Shown piece by piece: positions 7,943 through 14,743 of a stretch of 16,352 nucleotides of DNA. This DNA is from Acidobacteriota bacterium (lineage in GTDB: Bacteria; Acidobacteriota; Terriglobia; UBA7540), in contig JAKAWN010000117.1 in the NCBI GenBank assembly GCA_021827245.1, positions 1 through 16,352 of the forward strand. Reading direction: 5' to 3'. The notes beneath the pieces are model-generated. The model was given only the letters and a program-made list of their open reading frames with translations. It ran no database searches and was not told the DNA's origin. Each line of letters begins with the position of its first letter. Positions within the stretch are counted from its first letter, which is position 1. Made by a program: the position numbers and the translations under genes.

Positions 7943-8404
7943 TCATTTCGATAACACTTCCTTGAACGTCGTGATTGCGGTCACGGCATTCGGCCAACCT
8001 GAATAAAACGCCAGATGCGTGATCACCTCGATCAGTTCTTCCTTCTTAACCCCGTTCTGAACAGCTCTCTGCAGGTGAAACCGCAACTGCTCAGGACGAT
8101 TCATAGCAATCAGAGCCGAAACGGTTACGAGACTCCGGTCACGCTTTGATAGCTCCTTGCGTTCCCAGACGTCTCCGAAAAGCACGTTGTCAGTCAGATC
8201 AGCCAGCTTGGGTGCGATGTCACCCATCAGCTTCTGTGCTCCTGAAGGCTCTTTATTCATGATTCCTTCTCCTGTTATCGGTTTTTGTTTTACCCATTGA
8301 AGTGAAAAGTACAACGGTACCAGCGCCAGCGCGTTGTAGGAAAGGTCTTTCAGAAAGCGCCGGCGGTTGCGTCCGACAGATCTAAGTATTCTCTTGATAC
8401 TCAT
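7943..8404 (-). CDS. Carboxymuconolactone decarboxylase-like protein, with optional Tat-like leader
   Basis: The C-terminal 105 residues match the CMD/AhpD-like fold: NVLFGDVWERKELSKRDRSLVTVSALIA, then LRFHLQRAVQNGVKKEEL and HLAFYSGWPNA. Family members include gamma-carboxymuconolactone decarboxylase and AhpD-type peroxidase partners. The CxxC of AhpD is absent, so a thiol peroxidase role is unlikely. Two starts are possible. The long form (153 aa, ATG at 8404) begins with a twin-arginine-like leader, RNRRRFLKDL plus a hydrophobic stretch. The short form starts at Met49 (ATG 8258-8260) and has a much stronger Shine-Dalgarno (AGGAGAAGG) at good spacing. It sits in a same-strand cluster with a cupin and an aldo/keto reductase, a common association. 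The substrate is unknown. Confidence 0.85.
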   Translation of the reverse strand: MSIKRILRSVGRNRRRFLKDLSYNALALVPLYFSLQWVKQKPITGEGIMNKEPSGAQKLMGDIAPKLADLTDNVLFGDVWERKELSKRDRSLVTVSALIAMNRPEQLRFHLQRAVQNGVKKEELIEVITHLAFYSGWPNAVTAITTFKEVLSK

Positions 8405-8441
8405 TTTCTAAATTCTTTCGCTTGGCTATCTTCTTATAGGT

Positions 8442-8634
8442 CTATCCCGTTTTCCCAGACCGTTTGAGCCAGTACGCCAACTCCGGCCCACCTTCGCCCT
8501 CGGAGCCGGGCTGGGCAACCAGCAGCGCGAGCGGCTCGGCGTATCGGGCGATCCGTAACGATCCGGCATCAACTGGTTCAAAGCCCACGTTGCGGATCAG
8601 TTCATCCTCCCATTGGTTTCGCCTCGGCGCTGGA
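8442..8634 (-). pseudogene. C-terminal remnant of an F420-dependent NADP reductase-like protein
   Basis: On the minus strand, directly after the cupin stop, the frame reads RNQWEDELIRNVGFEPVDAG, then SLRIARYAEPLALLVAQPG, then GEGGPELAYWLKRSG, ending at TAG (8442-8444). The pattern LIRxxGFxPVDAGxLxxARxxEPLAxL is the C-terminal dimer-forming segment of F420-dependent NADP oxidoreductase-like proteins, which are about 200 residues when complete. The Rossmann N-terminus with GxGxxG is missing, replaced by the cupin gene. There is no start codon with a ribosome site, so this is a gene fragment left by a deletion between the cupin and CMD genes. Confidence 0.6.
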
Positions 8635-9030
8635 TCAGGCCCGGTATTGTTCGTCTGTGACCTTTTCCAACCAGTTGACGGTCTTGCCGTCCTTCTTTTC
8701 GTGAATGGCGATGTGCGTCATGGCGGTGGTCGGCGTGGCGCCGTGCCAATGCTTCTCGTCAGGCGAGATCCAGACCACATCGCCCGGACGAATTTCCTCA
8801 ATGGGACCTCCCCAGCGCTGGACCCAGCCACACCCGGCCGTGACGATGAGAGTCTGACCGAGGGGATGGGTATGCCAATCCGTCCGAGCGGCCGGTTCAA
8901 ACGTTACGCTGACGCTTTGAACAAGCGCCGGATCGGGCGCCTGGAATAGTGGATCGATCCGCACCGTGCCAGTGAACCAGTCTGATGGGCCCTTGCCGGA
9001 AGGTTGTGAACCAATTCTTATGATTTCCAT
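8635..9030 (-). CDS. Cupin-domain protein (quercetinase/PmtA-like small cupin)
   Basis: The 131-residue single-domain cupin carries motif 1 as W-H53-T-H55-P-L-G-Q59, with Gln in place of the usual Glu ligand. Motif 2 is [17 protein letters not shown] (82-98) with the metal His at 94 or 96. Such small metal-binding beta-barrels occur in clusters with carboxymuconolactone-decarboxylase-like proteins and oxidoreductases. Their substrates are mostly unproven. The ATG at 9030 has a GAGG-type Shine-Dalgarno. The gene follows the aldo/keto reductase by 100 bp on the same strand and is probably co-transcribed. Its stop overlaps the start of the reductase remnant. Confidence 0.88.
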   Translation of the reverse strand: MEIIRIGSQPSGKGPSDWFTGTVRIDPLFQAPDPALVQSVSVTFEPAARTDWHTHPLGQTLIVTAGCGWVQRWGGPIEEIRPGDVVWISPDEKHWHGATPTTAMTHIAIHEKKDGKTVNWLEKVTDEQYRA

Positions 9031-9109
9031 TGTTTCAATTCCTCTATTTGAAAGTAGCTTTCATTGTTTTGAATTTGCAACTTACTGTGGCGACGACCGG
9101 AATCCAACA

Positions 9110-9125
9110 GAGAAATACATTTCTC
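9110..9125. repeat. 7-bp inverted repeat after the aldo/keto reductase stop
   Basis: GAGAAAT (9110-9116) and ATTTCTC (9119-9125) flank a 2-nt centre in the gap between the aldo/keto reductase stop and the cupin start. With so short a centre it is more likely a protein-binding dyad than a hairpin. No T-run follows, so it is not a terminator. Confidence 0.3.
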
Positions 9126-9130
9126 ACCGT

Positions 9131-10153
<1,023 letters not shown>

Positions 10154-10303
10154 TTAATAGACCAACCGATCAGGTGAGCCTCAATGTCGCATCGGCGCGG
10201 TTCCTCCGAACGCCGCAGATGAAGCTGCGAATTTCCGGTTAGCCCCATAGATGAAGTATAGTCTGCCTGAACTTCGGACGTTTACCTATCGGAATAGCAC
10301 CAA

Positions 10304-10435
10304 GGCACGACTTGAGTCGTGCCGATGAGGGAAGCGCAGCGGCGCGGGCTTTAGCCCCTGCAGCGCATTGGTAGCCCTCAGCGGCTGAAGCTGCTTTCTT
10401 GAGCCGCGCGTGTCCGACACGGCTAGAACCGTGCC
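10304..10435. repeat. Cluster of palindromic (REP-like) intergenic repeats
   Basis: Several short palindromes follow one another. GGCACGACT (10304-10312) and AGTCGTGCC (10315-10323) form a near-perfect 20-bp dyad. GGGCT (10346-10350) and AGCCC (10353-10357) flank TT. Further on come an imperfect AGCGGC/AGCTGCT unit and CACGG/CCGTG in a CACGGCTAGAACCGTG unit. Such compound GC-rich palindromes are typical of dispersed extragenic repeats. No transposase is adjacent. Confidence 0.55.
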
Positions 10436-10505
10436 CCGACGCAGACTTAGCTCAGGTCTTGAAACAGAGTCGAGATGTTTCAGCATCCTGCTGGTCCTGC
10501 CAGGC

Positions 10506-10536
10506 TTGTGCCCCGTCCAGCGCCCTATGCTATACT
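10506..10536 (+). promoter_or_regulatory. Promoter of the MFS gene, predicted leaderless
   Basis: TTGTGC (10506-10511), a 19-bp spacer and TATACT (10531-10536) preceded by TGC, an extended -10 arrangement. Only 8 bp separate the -10 box from the ATG at 10545, so transcription would begin at or within a base or two of the start codon. Confidence 0.55.
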
Positions 10537-10544
10537 CCCGTTCA

Positions 10545-11852
10545 ATGTCTACGTCAGAACGTAGCCCCTTCTATCCCGCTGCCAGACCCTACCGCTTCGT
10601 GATCTTGGCTTTTGCCTCTCTGATGGCTTTCGGCAGTTACTTTGCTTACGACAGCGTGGGGGCCATTGAGACCACCCTGATCCAGGCGTTCCACACGAAC
10701 CGAGCGGCCATCGGCATCATGTATACCATGTACAGCGTGGCCGCCGTCTTCGCTGTGCTGGCTGGTGGTTTCCTCATCGACCGCGCGGGTGTGCGCCTTG
10801 CCAGCCTGATCTTCTCCGGTTTTGTGGTTGCGGGAGCCGCTGTGGTCGCCGGGGCGCCTGACCTGCCCGTTCTCTACGCCGGGCGTGTCCTGTTCGGCAT
10901 CGGCTCCGAATCCTTGATCGTTGCGCAAAGCGCCATCATTGCACGCTGGTTTAAGGGCAAGGAATTGGCCCTGGCCTTCGGCATTGCCCTCACCATCTGC
11001 CGCCTTGGCACGCTGTTTTCCTTTAACACGGAACAACTAGTGGCAAGCCGGTTTGGATGGCGCACGGCGCTCTGGATAGCTGCGGGGCTGTGCCTGGCCG
11101 GCCTGATCTGCAACTGGATCTACACGTTGATGGACCGGCACGCCGAGCCCATTCTGCATCTGCCCGCGGCGGGCGGTGGCGACAAGATCACCTGGAGTGA
11201 CGTTGGAAAATTTCGCCGTTCGTACTGGTATGCGGTGGGAATCTGCGTGGCGTTCTACTCCGCCATCTTTCCCTTTACGGCGCTGGCCACCGACTTCTTC
11301 CACGACAAGTGGGGCATGCCGATGGCGTCTGCGGAAGGACACGGGTTCTTCTCCGGCGTGTTCTACAACTTCACGCACATGTTCAGCACCGCTCAGGGCA
11401 CTACGTCGATTATCATTGCAGCCTCCATGGTGCTGGCACCCTTTGCCGGCAACCTCGTCGATCGCGTGGGACGCCGCGCCAGCCTGATGGTACTGGGCTC
11501 GGTGCTCATCGTTCCCGCACATCTCGTTCTGGGGATTACATACGTTTGGCCGGTTATCCCCATGATCGTGTTGGGCGCGGCTTTCGTGCTGGTGCCCGCC
11601 TGCATCTGGCCGTCCGTGCCGCTCATTGTGGACGAGCACCGCGTGGGGACGGCGTTCGGCCTGATGACCGCCATTCAGAACCTGGGCCTGGCGACCTTCC
11701 CGATCGCCAATGGCGCACTGCGCGACGCCACAGAGGGCTATACCGCCAGCCAGATCATGTTCGCGGCGCTCGGCTTCTGCGGCCTGATCTTCGCAATTCT
11801 GCTCCTGCGCGCCGACCGCCAGGAAGGCCGCCCCTTGGAGCGCGCCAAATAA
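10545..11852 (+). CDS. Major facilitator superfamily transporter
   Basis: The 435-residue protein has about 12 hydrophobic helices split by a hydrophilic loop near the middle (about residues 195-225). FLIDRAGVR after TM2 is the MFS motif-A loop (G-x-x-x-D-R-x-G-x-R). NLVDRVGRR in the second half is its repeat after TM8. An unusual long segment between TM7 and TM8 (DFFHDKWGMPMASAEGHG) is probably a periplasmic loop. The open frame extends upstream to a GTG at 10410, but those 45 residues cover the repeat cluster and the promoter, so the ATG at 10545 is preferred. The substrate is not evident; relatives carry sugars, organic acids or nitrate-like anions. It appears monocistronic. Confidence 0.93.
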   Translation: MSTSERSPFYPAARPYRFVILAFASLMAFGSYFAYDSVGAIETTLIQAFHTNRAAIGIMYTMYSVAAVFAVLAGGFLIDRAGVRLASLIFSGFVVAGAAVVAGAPDLPVLYAGRVLFGIGSESLIVAQSAIIARWFKGKELALAFGIALTICRLGTLFSFNTEQLVASRFGWRTALWIAAGLCLAGLICNWIYTLMDRHAEPILHLPAAGGGDKITWSDVGKFRRSYWYAVGICVAFYSAIFPFTALATDFFHDKWGMPMASAEGHGFFSGVFYNFTHMFSTAQGTTSIIIAASMVLAPFAGNLVDRVGRRASLMVLGSVLIVPAHLVLGITYVWPVIPMIVLGAAFVLVPACIWPSVPLIVDEHRVGTAFGLMTAIQNLGLATFPIANGALRDATEGYTASQIMFAALGFCGLIFAILLLRADRQEGRPLERAK

Positions 11853-11916
11853 AGCATCGAATCATCAAGCCTCCGCTACATTTCCACCGGCTGTGGACAT
11901 ATGCCCTTATCCTTCC

Positions 11917-11944
11917 AAAAGACCGGTCATAAACCGGCCCTTTA
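11917..11944 (+). terminator. Possible weak terminator hairpin after the MFS gene
   Basis: CCGGT (11923-11927) and ACCGG (11933-11937) flank a 5-nt loop, bordered by AAAAG on the left and CCCTTTATC on the right. The T-run is only three bases, so termination would be weak. It lies 70 bp after the MFS stop. Confidence 0.3.
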
Positions 11945-12022
11945 TCGAAAATAGTCCTCGACGCCGGCCGATGCGCCATTCATGATAATAGTCAGGAAGT
12001 CTGTGCAGCCCTTGCGCCTTGA

Positions 12023-12688
12023 ATGCCCATGAGTGAAGTCGTCCTTGAATCCGAGCGGCGCGCCATGATCGAGTGGCAGTTGCGACGCCGTGGAATTCAT
12101 GACAAGCGGGTCTTGGAGGCTATGTTTGAAGTGCCGCGGCACGAGTTTGTGCCTCCACTTTATCAGGAGGCGGCCTATGACGACCGGCCCATTGTGATTG
12201 GAGAAGGCCAGACGATCTCGCAGCCTTACATGGTGGCCGTGATGACCGAGGCTGCAGAGGTTGAACCAGGCGACAAAGTTCTGGAGATTGGAACAGGCTC
12301 AGGCTACCAGGCAGCAATCCTCGCGCACCTCGGCGCGGAAGTGATCACCATGGAGCGCATCCCCCGATTGGCGGAAGCCGCCCAAGAGCGATTGTCGCGG
12401 CTGGGCTATGGCGGCATCCGGGTTATTGCCGAGGACGGGAGCTCTGGTTGCCCGGTGTGCGCGCCATACTCTGCCATTGTTGTGACCGCTGCCGCACCCG
12501 CGGTGCCACAAGTGCTCGTCAGTCAGTTGGCGGAGGACGGCCGGCTGGTGATTCCTGTCGGGACTCTCCTGTACCAGATTCTCCAGGTGATTCGCAAGTC
12601 TGGCGACGAACTCTCTGTGAAGGATCTGGATCCCTGCCAGTTTGTTCCTTTGATTGGCAAGCAGGCCTGGCCGGAAGCCATGAATTAG
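12023..12688 (+). CDS. pcm: Protein-L-isoaspartate O-methyltransferase
   Basis: This cytoplasmic repair enzyme methylates L-isoaspartyl residues in aged proteins using S-adenosylmethionine. The N-terminal part carries VPRHEFVPP, then the substrate-binding GEGQTISQPYMVA segment characteristic of the family. The SAM site is EIGTGSGYQAA, beginning at residue 88. IVVTAAAPAVP and GRLVIPVG are the later conserved strands. The 221-residue length is normal for bacterial Pcm. The start could be ATG 12023 or ATG 12029. Neither has a close Shine-Dalgarno, and an AGGAAG at 11994 is too far away. The adjacent DPG-synthase-like gene follows after 121 bp with its own promoter. Confidence 0.95.
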   Translation: MPMSEVVLESERRAMIEWQLRRRGIHDKRVLEAMFEVPRHEFVPPLYQEAAYDDRPIVIGEGQTISQPYMVAVMTEAAEVEPGDKVLEIGTGSGYQAAILAHLGAEVITMERIPRLAEAAQERLSRLGYGGIRVIAEDGSSGCPVCAPYSAIVVTAAAPAVPQVLVSQLAEDGRLVIPVGTLLYQILQVIRKSGDELSVKDLDPCQFVPLIGKQAWPEAMN

Positions 12689-12698
12689 CTGCAATAAT

Positions 12699-12710
12699 CG
12701 CAGGCCTGCG
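12699..12710. repeat. Perfect 12-bp palindrome after pcm
   Basis: CGCAGGCCTGCG is self-complementary with no central loop, so a protein-binding dyad is more likely than a hairpin. It lies 11 bp after the pcm stop. No T-run follows. Confidence 0.25.
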
Positions 12711-12771
12711 GCAGTGCGTCGAGCGCTGGATTGGAATTGCATTAGAAAATTGGGATCCTGAGTGAATTCCA

Positions 12772-12801
12772 TTGCAATTTGCGGAGTGAGCGGACTATAG
12801 T
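12772..12801 (+). promoter_or_regulatory. Promoter of the GT2 gene, predicted leaderless
   Basis: TTGCAA (12772-12777), an 18-bp spacer and TATAGT (12796-12801). The ATG at 12810 follows after 8 bp, the same distance as in front of the MFS gene. The transcript would therefore start at the initiation codon and no Shine-Dalgarno is present. Confidence 0.55.
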
Positions 12802-12809
12802 CTGGCCCC

Positions 12810-13544
12810 ATGGCTGATCCGTACCTGAGCATCGTTATCCCTGCGTACAACGAGTCTTTGAGAGTTGGGAAGACTCTCGAAGAGGTGCAGATGTATGCGG
12901 CATCCAAGCCCTTCGAGACTGAAGTGGTGTTGGTGGATGACGGGTCGAGCGATGGCACGCGCGAAATTTTCCAGAAGTTCCAATTACATTGGCCTGAGAC
13001 GCGTGTTCTGTGCAACGAGGTTAACCGCGGAAAAGGATACAGCGTGCGGCGGGGAATTCTGGAAGCCCGGGGCAAAGTTATCCTTTTCACGGACGCCGAT
13101 CTTTCTGCCCCGATCGAGGAGGCGGACAAATTGCTTGCAATGCTTGAGTCGGCGAGGGCCGATGCCGCCATTGGTTCGCGCGCCCTTGACCGGAAGTTAA
13201 TTGGGGTCCATCAGCCCTGGGCCCGGGAGTTTGGCGGGCGATGCTTTAATCTCTTTGTGCGATTATTTACGGGGCTGAACCTCCATGACACTCAGTGCGG
13301 GCTGAAGCTTTTTCGAAAAGGTTCCACTCGCCGGGCTTTTGAGTTGCAGCGGGTTGAACGTTTTGGCTTTGACCCTGAGGTGCTTTTCCTGATCCAGCAC
13401 TTGGGGGGGAAGATCGTTGAAGTCCCCGTCCGATGGAATGACAATCCCGCGACGAAGGTTCATTTCCTTCGAGATTCAACGCGCATGCTTCTCGATCTGG
13501 TCTCGCTCCGCTGGCGAGCATGGACTAGCCGGTACTCTGCGTGA
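12810..13544 (+). CDS. GT2 glycosyltransferase, dolichyl/polyprenyl-phosphate beta-glucosyltransferase-like
   Basis: The family transfers glucose (or a related sugar) from UDP-sugar to a polyprenyl phosphate on the cytoplasmic face of the membrane, making a lipid-linked sugar donor. The sequence shows IVIPAYNES (8-16), VDDGSSDG (42-49) and TDADLSAP (94-101, with the metal-binding D95-A-D97). NRGKGYSVRRG follows the pattern NxGKGxAVRxG. HDTQCGLKLF and ERFGFDPEVLF are hallmarks of the ALG5/DPG-synthase branch. At 244 residues it lacks the C-terminal transmembrane pair of some relatives. The left-edge lipid GT and GlmU show further envelope glycan functions in the region, though no operon links them. 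The exact sugar is unproven. Confidence 0.92.
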   Translation: MADPYLSIVIPAYNESLRVGKTLEEVQMYAASKPFETEVVLVDDGSSDGTREIFQKFQLHWPETRVLCNEVNRGKGYSVRRGILEARGKVILFTDADLSAPIEEADKLLAMLESARADAAIGSRALDRKLIGVHQPWAREFGGRCFNLFVRLFTGLNLHDTQCGLKLFRKGSTRRAFELQRVERFGFDPEVLFLIQHLGGKIVEVPVRWNDNPATKVHFLRDSTRMLLDLVSLRWRAWTSRYSA

Positions 13545-13575
13545 ATGTATTGTTTCCACAGCGTCAGGTTTTTCC

Positions 13576-13604
13576 TTGACTCAGAGGCGAGAGGCTTTTA
13601 ATAT
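13576..13604 (+). promoter_or_regulatory. Near-consensus sigma70 promoter of the mini-ORF/structured RNA unit
   Basis: TTGACT (13576-13581), a 17-bp spacer and TAATAT (13599-13604). This is the best promoter match in the window. The expected transcription start is about 13610-13612, only some 5 nt before the extended Shine-Dalgarno. Confidence 0.7.
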
Positions 13605-13615
13605 CGAAGTCACGC

Positions 13616-13632
13616 TAGAAAGGAGGTGATCC
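13616..13632 (+). promoter_or_regulatory. 17-nt extended Shine-Dalgarno matching the whole 16S rRNA 3' tail
   Basis: TAGAAAGGAGGTGATCC is the exact complement of the commonest bacterial 16S 3' end (GGATCACCTCCTTTCTA). The GGAGG core sits 8 bp before the ATG at 13633. Ordinary genes here match only 4-8 nt of the tail. The true 16S end of this organism is not in the window. Confidence 0.75.
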
Positions 13633-13674
13633 ATGCAAATTGAGAGTAACTGTAGCGAGGGTGCTGAGGCTTAG
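13633..13674 (+). CDS. 13-codon mini-ORF
   Basis: ATG at 13633 to TAG at 13672-13674 encodes MQIESNCSEGAEA, a small acidic peptide with one Cys. It shows no run of any one amino acid, so it does not look like a classical attenuator leader peptide. Initiation should be efficient or even stalled, given the 17-nt Shine-Dalgarno immediately upstream. The stop codon lies in the loop of the first stem of the downstream RNA (13653-13684), and the ORF's second half forms one arm of that stem. Translation would therefore open or block the stem. Whether the peptide itself matters is unknown; the ORF may serve only to load a ribosome. Confidence 0.5.
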   Translation: MQIESNCSEGAEA

Positions 13675-13793
13675 GCGCTCGCTAGTGCTTGTTTGTAGGA
13701 CCTCTCCCTAGCTAAGAGAGGATGTAAGGCACAGGCGCCAGGAGCGCCGGTTCCCAAAAGCATCTGGGAGGCCAATCCCAGTCAGTATCCGAT

Positions 13794-13831
13794 CCCTGGT
13801 CTTGCCAACGAGGCAAGGCCAGGGTTTTTTC
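13794..13831 (+). terminator. Strong Rho-independent terminator
   Basis: CCCTGGTCTTGCC (13794-13806) pairs over 13 positions, with one G-U, with GGCAAGGCCAGGG (13812-13824) around a 5-nt loop. Six Ts follow directly. It ends the mini-ORF/structured RNA unit and is the clearest terminator in the window. Confidence 0.88.
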
Positions 13832-13882
13832 ATTTTTGGGACCTGGATTCAATGGTTGAAATGTTGCCGCCGGCAGGACTCC

Positions 13883-14356
13883 CTATGCAGTGATCGGGCT
13901 ATTTTTTTTGGATGCCGATGCTCGCTGCCGCCTCCCGGCCATGTCGAAGGCGTCGGCGATCACTGAAGCTGCTTTCGGAGTGATCCGGTAACGCGGAAGC
14001 TCCTCACGCTCGACCCATCGCGCATCAAGAACATCGCTGCCGGACTTCAGGCGACCGCCAACGGATCGGCAAAGGTAGTCGACGATGACGTAGTGATACT
14101 GAACCCGCCTGCCGTTTTTCTGGATGCGGTCAAAGACGGTGAGCGTTTCCAGCGGACGGACTTTCAAGCCCGTTTCCTCCAGTAGCTCGCGTTTTACACC
14201 ATCCTTCAGGCTTTCTCCGAGTTCGAGCATTCCGCCCGGAATGGACCACTCTCCTTTGAGGGGTTCGCGGCCCCGGCGGATCAGCAACACACGGTTGCCC
14301 CGAATGACGACTCCGCCCACGCCAACAATCGGGTGTTCAGGATATTCACGTTTCAT
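13883..14356 (-). CDS. Nudix hydrolase
   Basis: The complete Nudix box G42-x5-E48-x7-R56-E57-L-L-E60-E61-T-G63-L is present, which binds Mg2+ and cleaves nucleoside diphosphates linked to another moiety. The preceding GEWSIPGG and the 157-residue length resemble ADP-ribose pyrophosphatase-like and MutT-like housekeeping enzymes. The substrate cannot be fixed from sequence. A basic, Ser/Arg/Lys-rich tail (MAGRRQRASASKK) follows the domain. A GAGG Shine-Dalgarno lies 8 nt before the ATG at 14356. It converges with the mini-ORF/structured RNA unit, whose terminator separates the two. Confidence 0.93.
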   Translation of the reverse strand: MKREYPEHPIVGVGGVVIRGNRVLLIRRGREPLKGEWSIPGGMLELGESLKDGVKRELLEETGLKVRPLETLTVFDRIQKNGRRVQYHYVIVDYLCRSVGGRLKSGSDVLDARWVEREELPRYRITPKAASVIADAFDMAGRRQRASASKKNSPITA

Positions 14357-14619
14357 GTCAAGCGCCTCATTTGCGGGGCTATGCGCTCCCTAATATTTAA
14401 AGTAACTAATTGATTCCAAGATGGTTGAACCCTTCAGCCCGCAGGATTCGGATTCGAGAGATATTCGTCATTAGAAGTCTCAATACCGGATTTTACGCCT
14501 TTCCTGTCTGGCCTGCAGCCAATGGTTTTGAGGAAGAAAATAACATGCGGTAAGTCCCGCGTCGTTAATGTGCGATTTTCCTGGCGAAAAAGACGCCAAG
14601 ATGCCTATCCTGAGGTTTC

Positions 14620-14634
14620 CCATCGGACCGATGG
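14620..14634. promoter_or_regulatory. Operator-like 15-bp dyad upstream of aroDE
   Basis: CCATCGG and CCGATGG are exact inverted copies around a single A. The site lies about 55 bp before the aroDE -35 box, a typical activator or upstream operator position. No known regulator is implied by its sequence. Confidence 0.35.
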
Positions 14635-14687
14635 TCCCTAAAAGGGCTTTCAAGAGGAAGACCCCGTATGCCGGGCTGACAATTACC

Positions 14688-14717
14688 TTGCCGGAATTCA
14701 CACAAATGCTTTATAAT
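14688..14717 (+). promoter_or_regulatory. Sigma70-type promoter of aroDE
   Basis: TTGCCG (14688-14693), an 18-bp spacer and a perfect TATAAT (14712-14717). The start codon follows 23-26 bp later, giving a leader of about 17-20 nt with a modest ACAGGG Shine-Dalgarno. Confidence 0.6.
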
Positions 14718-14743
14718 AAAAGAGTTCTTCATTTGACAGGGTG

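Larger units (their letters stand above)
13611..13831 (+). ncRNA. Predicted independent ~220-nt structured transcript
   Basis: The unit is bounded by its own promoter and terminator. After the mini-ORF the RNA offers successive stems. TAGCGAG (13653-13659) pairs with CTCGCTA (13678-13684), enclosing the ORF stop. CCTCTC (13701-13706) pairs with GAGAGG (13716-13721). GGCGC (13734-13738) pairs with GCGCC (13744-13748). CTGGGA (13764-13769) pairs with TCCCAG (13776-13781). The terminator stem comes last. It does not show the signatures of tmRNA, 4.5S, 6S or RNase P RNA that I know. The next gene (Nudix) is on the opposite strand, so it is not a cis-leader for it. It may belong to an acidobacterial RNA family; I could not test this. 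Confidence 0.6.
14357..14740. other. Divergent intergenic region between Nudix and aroDE genes
   Basis: The 384 bp hold no supported gene. Minus-strand open frames here lack ribosome sites and motifs. Besides the aroDE promoter, two small dyads are visible: GGCG/CGCC around AAAAAGA (14583-14597), and CCATCGG-A-CCGATGG (14620-14634). The remainder shows nothing I can name. Confidence 0.5.

Noticed and set aside
10410..10544. N-terminal extension of the MFS transporter from a GTG
   Set aside because: The extra 45 residues cover the palindromic repeats and the promoter, have no ribosome site and do not resemble an MFS N-terminus.
11037..11639. 200-codon minus-strand ORF inside the MFS gene
   Set aside because: His/Gly/Arg-rich low-information translation antisense to clear MFS motifs.
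13616..13633. A fragment of antisense 16S rRNA or assembly artefact
   Set aside because: The match to the complement of the 16S 3' end stops at CCA. The true antisense would continue GCCGCAGG, while this sequence continues with an ATG and an unrelated ORF inside a complete promoter-terminator unit.
13611..13831. tmRNA, 6S RNA, signal recognition particle RNA or RNase P RNA
   Set aside because: No tRNA-like ends or T-loop, no GGAAGCAG-type SRP loop, no RNase P core such as GAGGAAAGTC, and no long 6S-type single bubble hairpin.
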